Origin: G963665405 sp963665405
GTDB lineage: Bacteria > Chloroflexota > Dehalococcoidia > Lucifugimonadales > G963665405
Length of the DNA stretch: 64,000 nucleotides
NCBI GenBank assembly: GCA_963665405.2
Contig: CAXXUH010000004.1
Location: 1,054,001-1,118,000 of the forward strand
Direction: 5' to 3'
The notes under the pieces are model-generated. The model was not told the origin of the DNA. It saw only the letters and a list, made by a program, of their open reading frames with translations, and did no database searches. Positions within the stretch are counted from its first letter, which is position 1. Each line of letters begins with the position of its first letter. Shown in pieces: positions 59,823-64,000 of the stretch. A program made the position numbers and the translations under genes.

Positions 59823-60889
59823 GCGCGTCCAAACCGGCGCTGACCGTGCTCATGACGGTTCGGGACGGGGAGCCCTACCTGCGCGAGGCGGTGGAGAGCA
59901 TACTGAAGCAGACCTTTCAGGACTTCCACTTTCTGGTGCTGGACAACGCCTCCACCGACAGCAGCCGTGAGGTCATCCGGGGTTTCGACGATGGGCGGAT
60001 CGAGCTGGTCGAGCTGCCGGAGGACGTCGGACAGACCGCCGCCCTCAATCGCGGCCTCCAGATGATCGAGACGCCCTGGGTAGCGCGGATTGACGCCGAC
60101 GACGTCTCGCTGCCAGGGCGGCTGGAGATGCAGATGTCTTATCTCCGGGAGAACCCCGGAGTCGTGCTGCTGGGAGCCGGTGTCCGAAAGATCGACGGCA
60201 GCGGCCGGACGCTGCGTGAGGTCGAGGTCGCCGTCGACGACGTCGAGCTGCGCTGGCGGCTACTGGTGCACTCCACCGGCTTCGCGCACTCCGCGGTGGT
60301 CTTCCATGCCGGCGCAGCCAGAAAGGCGGGTGGGTACGCGGAGGAGCTGCGGCACGCCCAGGACTATGGTCTCTGGTGCTGCATGGCCCGTTCAGGGCGA
60401 ATCGCGAACATCCCCGATCGGCTCGTCTTCGTGCGAGAGCACGGCTCCAACGTGACGGACCCCGTCCGTGCGGAGCAGGAGGTTCGCAAGGTCCTGCAAA
60501 AGCAGCTGGTGGGGCTGTTTCCGAGTGACCGGCCGGAGACGCTCGAGGATGTCGGCGGGGCTCTGCGCTACGATCCCTCGACGCCGCCCACGGGAGACGT
60601 GATCCATCGACTCCAGACCCTGCCGTCTCGGTTCGAAGAGGCCAGCGGTGGGAGGGCGTCGACAGCGGCCCTGAGGGACTATGCTCTCCGATGGCTCCAG
60701 ATGGCGCGGCTAGGCAGCCTTCACCGGCAGCGGAGGGCTGCCGCCTGGATAGGATTGGCCGTTGCTCTGCGGCCGGCTCTGGTCGGCCATCCGCGGTTCT
60801 GGCTGACCCTCGGCAGCCTGGCGATGGCACCGATACGCAGGAAGAGGGCCCACCTGGACGCCGTCCCCAACGCGGCTGTCGATCGATGA
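59819..60889 (+). CDS. Glycosyltransferase family 2
   Basis: A 356-aa GT2: LTVLMTVRDGEPYLREAVES, LVLDNASTDSSREVIRGF, VGQTAALNRGLQMIETPWVA, RIDADDVSLPGRLEMQM with the metal-binding DxD, and FAHSAVVFHAGAARKAGGY, EELRHAQDYGLW. TTG 59819 overlaps the RmlD-like stop. It would extend the glycan with the sugar of the preceding block. The C-terminal ~90 residues are helical and Arg-rich. Confidence 0.9.
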   Translation: MSASKPALTVLMTVRDGEPYLREAVESILKQTFQDFHFLVLDNASTDSSREVIRGFDDGRIELVELPEDVGQTAALNRGLQMIETPWVARIDADDVSLPGRLEMQMSYLRENPGVVLLGAGVRKIDGSGRTLREVEVAVDDVELRWRLLVHSTGFAHSAVVFHAGAARKAGGYAEELRHAQDYGLWCCMARSGRIANIPDRLVFVREHGSNVTDPVRAEQEVRKVLQKQLVGLFPSDRPETLEDVGGALRYDPSTPPTGDVIHRLQTLPSRFEEASGGRASTAALRDYALRWLQMARLGSLHRQRRAAAWIGLAVALRPALVGHPRFWLTLGSLAMAPIRRKRAHLDAVPNAAVDR

Positions 60890-61758
60890 CGAGCAGAACG
60901 CCGAGCCTTAGAACACCGCTGCTCTGGGCGCTGCGAGGATATACGCACACCCCTCTGCGCGGGCGTACCCGGGTGACGGACTTTCTGCATCCTCGGCTCT
61001 GTCCGTCGGGGTCGCCGTTCGAAGTGACCATCGACATCGGAGGTCTTCCGTTCCAGCTGGACCTTGGCGAGCGTATGCAAACCCGCATGTTCTATGGTTT
61101 CTACGAGCCGAACGAGGTTGCCTTCGTGCGGAGGACGCTCCGGTCCGGGCAGGTCTTCATCGACGCCGGAGCGAACATCGGCTACTACACGGCTGTCGCC
61201 GCGGCCGCGGTCGGCGCGACCGGAGAGGTGCATGCTTTCGAGCCGGTGCCTTGGCTGCATGACCGGCTGCGCGGCTTCGAGCAGCGGGCCAACAGTGCGG
61301 GCTTCCATGTTTGTGCCAATCGACAGGCCCTGGGCGACGAAGAGTCTCAGAAAACTCTCTGGACGTCGAACGGAGGCAACATCGGCTGGTCGACGATCGT
61401 GCCGGGCCTGATGGATGCCGCCGAGGTCCGAGAAACCGTTACCGTTCAGTGCGTGCGCATGGACGATTATTTCGCCGGGCAGGAGATGCGCCCGGCCGAC
61501 ATGGTGAAGATCGATGTAGAAGGGGCCGAGCTTTCCGTGTTGGAGGGGATGACCGGCCTGTTCGAGGCGGGGGTCCGCCCGATCTTGCTGTGCGAGGTCA
61601 CCTCCCGAACCCTTCCAGAGGTCTCCACCATGCTCTCTCGGTTCGGCTACGAGCGTTTCCGATGCGCTCCAGGGGGGAAGCTCAAACCCCTTCCCGAGCC
61701 TATGGCCTTTCCACTTGCGACGCTCGCCTTCATCCCGTCCGCGCGGTCACATGAGTAG
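60886..61758 (+). CDS. FkbM-family methyltransferase
   Basis: A 290-aa FkbM protein with VFIDAGANIGYYTAVAAAAV (motif I near 93), VHAFEPVPWLHDRLRG, ADMVKIDVEGAELSVLEGMTG and ILLCEVTSRTLPEV. Its 3' end is copied at 62763-62851. In this copy an extra CA just before the stop shifts the end to SARSHE rather than SARS. The duplicated downstream copy keeps the ATGA junction with the GT2, so the shorter end is probably original. The AT-rich insert begins right after. Confidence 0.9.
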   Translation: MTSRTPSLRTPLLWALRGYTHTPLRGRTRVTDFLHPRLCPSGSPFEVTIDIGGLPFQLDLGERMQTRMFYGFYEPNEVAFVRRTLRSGQVFIDAGANIGYYTAVAAAAVGATGEVHAFEPVPWLHDRLRGFEQRANSAGFHVCANRQALGDEESQKTLWTSNGGNIGWSTIVPGLMDAAEVRETVTVQCVRMDDYFAGQEMRPADMVKIDVEGAELSVLEGMTGLFEAGVRPILLCEVTSRTLPEVSTMLSRFGYERFRCAPGGKLKPLPEPMAFPLATLAFIPSARSHE

Positions 61759-61770
61759 CTCTATTCCCCT
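61680..61770 (+). repeat. Direct repeat flanking the AT-rich insert, left copy
   Basis: 91 bp covering the 3' end of the fkbM gene and the start codons of the following GT2 (GCTCAAACCCCTTCCCGAGC ... CTCTATTCCCCT). It matches 62763-62851 with six substitutions and a 2-nt insertion. The insert between the two copies is about 1 kb and AT-rich. Confidence 0.93.
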
Positions 61771-61784
61771 AAGGAAGATATGGC

Positions 61785-62599
61785 ATGAAAGAGCTCATAA
61801 AGAAGATTCCGATTGTTGGACCCATCACTCAAAGCGTTTATCGAAAGTGGATAAGTCGTCCGAGGCCGTTCACCGGCTCTGACAACTACTGGATAAAGAG
61901 ATATGATTCCGGAGGAAACTCTGGAGATGGGTCATACGGAAAGCTTGCTGAATTCAAGGCAGAAGTTTTGAGGAAACTCATTCAGGAAGATGACGTCAAA
62001 ACAATAATCGAATACGGATGTGGAGACGGCAATCAGCTTAAGTTAGGCGAGTATCCATCATATACTGGCTTTGACGTCAGCCCCAAAGCAATATCTCTAT
62101 GCAGAGAGAGATTTTCTAGTGACACTACAAAAACGTTCAAGCTGATGAATGAATATATAGGGAAAAAGGCTCAGTTAACGCTTTCACTGGACGTCATTTA
62201 TCATCTTGTTGAAGATAAGGTGTTTTGTGAATATATGCATAGGTTGTTCGAGTCCGCTGAAGAATTTGTGGTAATTTACTCTTCTGAAACTAGTGAAAAT
62301 GAAAAGGGCCAAGCTGCTCACGTCAAACATGGAGAACGATTTTTTAGAGGCCGCGCTCACGAAGGCGGGATTGCCGGGCGCAAGGCGATGATCGACCGCG
62401 ATCACAAGCTGCCTCTCGCCCGCCAGGCAAAGGCACAGCCCAACACCATCAGCCGCGGGATCCGTGGAGGTTCTCCGAATGGGTTGAGAAACTGGAACCC
62501 GAATGGAAACTGCGTGACCATATACCCAACAAGTATCCGTTCACTGGTGACACTAAGACTGGTTCATTCGCTGATTTCTATATCTATGAGAAAGCCTAA
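61785..62599 (+). pseudogene. SAM-dependent methyltransferase, AT-rich, disrupted by IS3-family scrap
   Basis: ATG 61785 opens a normal Methyltransf_23-type protein: MKELIKKIPIVGPITQSVYR, IIEYGCGDGNQLKLGEYPSY, LSLDVIYHLVEDKVFCEYM, FVVIYSSETSENE and HVKH. After 62330 the frame enters foreign sequence. From 62471 the true C terminus reappears in a different frame (FSEWVEKLEPEWKLRDH and GSFADFYIYEKA, stop at 62597-62599). The literal frame to 62606 is a chimera. Base composition is far more AT-rich than everything else in the window, so it was acquired from another organism and later broken. Confidence 0.88.
62331..62470 (+). mobile_element. IS3-family transposase scrap (orfA end/orfB start)
   Basis: A ~140-bp fragment inside the methyltransferase. 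Frame one gives ENDFLEAALTKAGLPGARR and a stop at 62389-62391, the C terminus of an IS3 OrfA. ATG 62388, overlapping that stop, opens MIDRDHKLPLARQAKAQPN, the N terminus of IS3 OrfB. No terminal repeats or full DDE domain are present, so only the orfA-orfB junction remains. It is more GC-rich than the gene it interrupts. Confidence 0.85.
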
Positions 62600-62762
62600 C
62601 GAATAAATGCACCGGACGCCAAAGGCACCGGTGGTTTGAGCCGTTCGCTGATCGAATGCGCGGATAGAAACAAGTTGGCTAATCTCGCAACTGTTTTCTT
62701 GGATGCATCTGACAAAGACGATGGGGACGTAGGTACTATTGTTGAGGAAAAGGCTCATACAC
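62600..62762 (+). other. Remainder of AT-rich insert, possible gene fragment
   Basis: 163 bp after the broken methyltransferase. One frame is open throughout and reads APDAKGTGGLSRSLIECAD then NKLANLATVFLDASDKDDG and DVGTIVEEKAHT, which looks coding but has no start and no family I recognise. It may be a fragment of another acquired gene fused at the recombination point with the repeated fkbM end. Confidence 0.35.
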
Positions 62763-62851
62763 GCTCAAACCCCTTCTCGAGCCTATGACGTTTCCACTTG
62801 CGAGACTCGCCTTCATCCCGTCCGCGCGGTCATGAGTAGCTCTACTCCCCT
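62763..62851 (+). repeat. Direct repeat flanking the AT-rich insert, right copy
   Basis: 89 bp matching 61680-61770. It carries the original-looking fkbM 3' end (SARS then TGA) overlapping ATG 62832 of the GT2. This ATGA junction is the style of the whole locus and supports it as the ancestral arrangement. Confidence 0.93.
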
Positions 62852-63824
62852 GGTGTCCATAATCATCCCGACGTTCAACATGAGGCGCTGGGTCGGAGAA
62901 GCAGTGGACAGCGCGCTCGCCCAGAGCCACGCGCGTTGTGAGGTCATCGTCGTCGACTATGGTTCCACCGACGGAACAGGCGAGTGGCTCGCCGCCCAGT
63001 ACGGGTCCCGCATTCGCTATCTCTTGAAAGAGCACGGGTTGGTCGCCAGCGGACGTAACTTCGGGTTGAGGCATGCGCGCGGCAAGTACATCCAGTTTCT
63101 GGACGCCGACGACCTCCTTCTGCCTCGCAAGGTAGCCACCCATGCGGAGTATCTGGAAAGCCACCCGGACGTGGGAGTAGTCTATTCCGACTGCCTGCGG
63201 TTTCGGGACGACCAGGTCAGCGAGACCTATGAATTGGGTCGCAGACACCTCTTCAGCAGCGGACAGGTCTTCGAGACGATGCTCGCCAACGCGTATCTAC
63301 TGATTCACATGCCCCTCCTGGCGCGAAGCTGGCTGGAAAGGGTCGACCTCTTCGACGAGGAACTCACCGACGCCGAGGACTTCGATTTCTGGCTGCGGCT
63401 GGCGTGGGCCGGGGCGAACTTTCAGTTCCTGGACGGCGAGCCCTTGGTGCTGTACCGCGTCCGCTCTGACAGCGTGTCTCAGCGGCACGCCGAGCACGGA
63501 TCCGAGATACTCCGAGTGATCCAGAAGGTCCGAGGGTACGTGGCCGATCCGGCCGAGCAGCACCGGCTGCGGCTGGGTCGCGTCGAGGGGGGTGCCCGCT
63601 TCGTCTACGGGCGGGCGTTGGCCGAGGATGGCCGGCTGAGGCAGGGAGTGTGGCAGATGGCCCGCGGACTCGCGGCAGATCGAAGGGATCCGGTCTACAA
63701 GGCGGCGTACATGGCTCTGGCGATGGTCGCGGGTCCGAGAAGGGCCGGGAGCCTGGTGGGACGCCTGAAGGAAACCAAAGATTTGGTGCTAAGGCGAGGG
63801 GTCGGCTTTCAGGGCAACGGATAG
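62832..63824 (+). CDS. Glycosyltransferase family 2
   Basis: A 330-aa GT2 starting MSSSTPLVSIIIPTFNMRRW, with VIVVDYGSTDGTGEWLAAQY, GLVASGRNFGLRHARGKYIQ, FLDADDLLLPRKVATH and DEELTDAEDFDFWLRLA. ATG 62832 is preferred over upstream GTG/TTG frames because it restores the ATGA junction with the repeated fkbM end. C-terminal residues past ~230 are an Arg-rich helical tail seen in related proteins. The + strand locus ends here. Confidence 0.9.
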   Translation: MSSSTPLVSIIIPTFNMRRWVGEAVDSALAQSHARCEVIVVDYGSTDGTGEWLAAQYGSRIRYLLKEHGLVASGRNFGLRHARGKYIQFLDADDLLLPRKVATHAEYLESHPDVGVVYSDCLRFRDDQVSETYELGRRHLFSSGQVFETMLANAYLLIHMPLLARSWLERVDLFDEELTDAEDFDFWLRLAWAGANFQFLDGEPLVLYRVRSDSVSQRHAEHGSEILRVIQKVRGYVADPAEQHRLRLGRVEGGARFVYGRALAEDGRLRQGVWQMARGLAADRRDPVYKAAYMALAMVAGPRRAGSLVGRLKETKDLVLRRGVGFQGNG

Positions 63825-63840
63825 CGGCGGCGGGCCGATG

Positions 63841-64000
63841 TCAGCCGAAAAGATTCTCGACAAGCGAGTCGAAACGCTGGGCGACTTGCTGCCAGGTCAG
63901 CTCCCGCTCGACGTAGGCGCGTCCCGCTTCCCCCATGCGCCGAGCTTCGTTGGGATCGACCAACAGACGGCGAATCGCTCCCGACAGCGCGCCCGGGTCG
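63841..64000 (-). CDS. Glycosyltransferase family 4, C-terminal part (partial)
   Basis: On the minus strand a frame runs from the right edge to a TGA whose complement is TCA at 63841-63843. The 52 visible residues include GALSGAIRRLLVDPNEARRM, GEAGRAYVERELTWQQVAQR and FDSLVENLFG, the typical end of a GT-B family 4 enzyme. It converges with the GT2, with a 16-bp gap. It is the only minus-strand gene and may begin another operon. Confidence 0.88.
   Translation of the reverse strand, partial: DPGALSGAIRRLLVDPNEARRMGEAGRAYVERELTWQQVAQRFDSLVENLFG

Noticed and set aside
1..64000. tRNA, rRNA or replication origin
   Set aside because: No cloverleaf, rRNA-like stretch, or DnaA-box cluster was noticed on reading; a tRNAscan/Infernal run would be decisive.

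Overview
This window is one long surface-glycan biosynthesis locus from a high-GC bacterium. Every complete gene is on the + strand. Junctions are mostly 4-nt overlaps (ATGA, GTGA, TTGA), and GTG or TTG starts are common. No rRNA, tRNA, CRISPR array or housekeeping gene was seen, so taxonomy is weak. The high GC with frequent AGG and ATA codons and clear AGGAGG-type ribosome binding sites fits an uncultured actinobacterial-, Chloroflexota- or similar lineage; this is low-confidence inference.

Layout. (1) 1-12338: UDP-GlcNAc 2-epimerase, asparagine synthetase, heparinase II/III-like protein, ABC exporter, a small acidic protein, a DUF115 (Maf-like) protein, a B12/radical-SAM enzyme, a TIGR04372-type glycosyltransferase and a sulfotransferase. 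(2) 12395-19457: a nucleotide-sugar module with an epimerase, a fused cytidylyltransferase-PfkB kinase in the reverse order of HldE, a Gfo/Idh oxidoreductase, a UDP-sugar-dehydrogenase-like protein that seems to lack its catalytic Cys, an SDR, a SIS isomerase and a frameshifted transaldolase. (3) 19433-28119: a complete legionaminic-acid-type cluster in the Campylobacter neuB2-neuC2-ptmE-ptmF-ptmB-ptmA order, plus NeuD-type acetyltransferase, legB and legC; then two large probable glycosyltransferases to 32134. (4) 32395-42099: carbamoyltransferase and a second ulosonate-like cluster (NeuB-like, SpsF-like, HAD phosphatase, class IV aminotransferase, TIM-barrel, two SDRs, GmhA-like SIS, FkbM methyltransferase, KdsB-like). 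(5) 42278-47850: a GT2-alcohol dehydrogenase fusion, radical SAM/SPASM protein, SDR and a third large GT-like protein. (6) 47968-59822: glucose-1-P cytidylyltransferase, GtrB/ArnC-like GT2, second nucleotidyltransferase, epimerases, methyltransferases, YdjC deacetylase, SMR-type transporter, GT-C membrane protein, RmlC- and RmlD-like enzymes; this parallels the logic of the Arn pathway. (7) 59819-64000: GT2, FkbM, an AT-rich insertion carrying a broken methyltransferase with an IS3-family scrap, another GT2, and the end of a minus-strand GT4.

The genes together would make at least two unusual 3-deoxy-ulosonic (sialic-like) acids and several other activated sugars, decorate them (carbamoyl, sulfo, methyl, acetyl), assemble them and export the product. 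The most interesting non-gene signal is a 140-152 nt structured element present in two copies (32221-32360 and 42101-42252) with stem-preserving base changes, each placed directly upstream of a new gene block.
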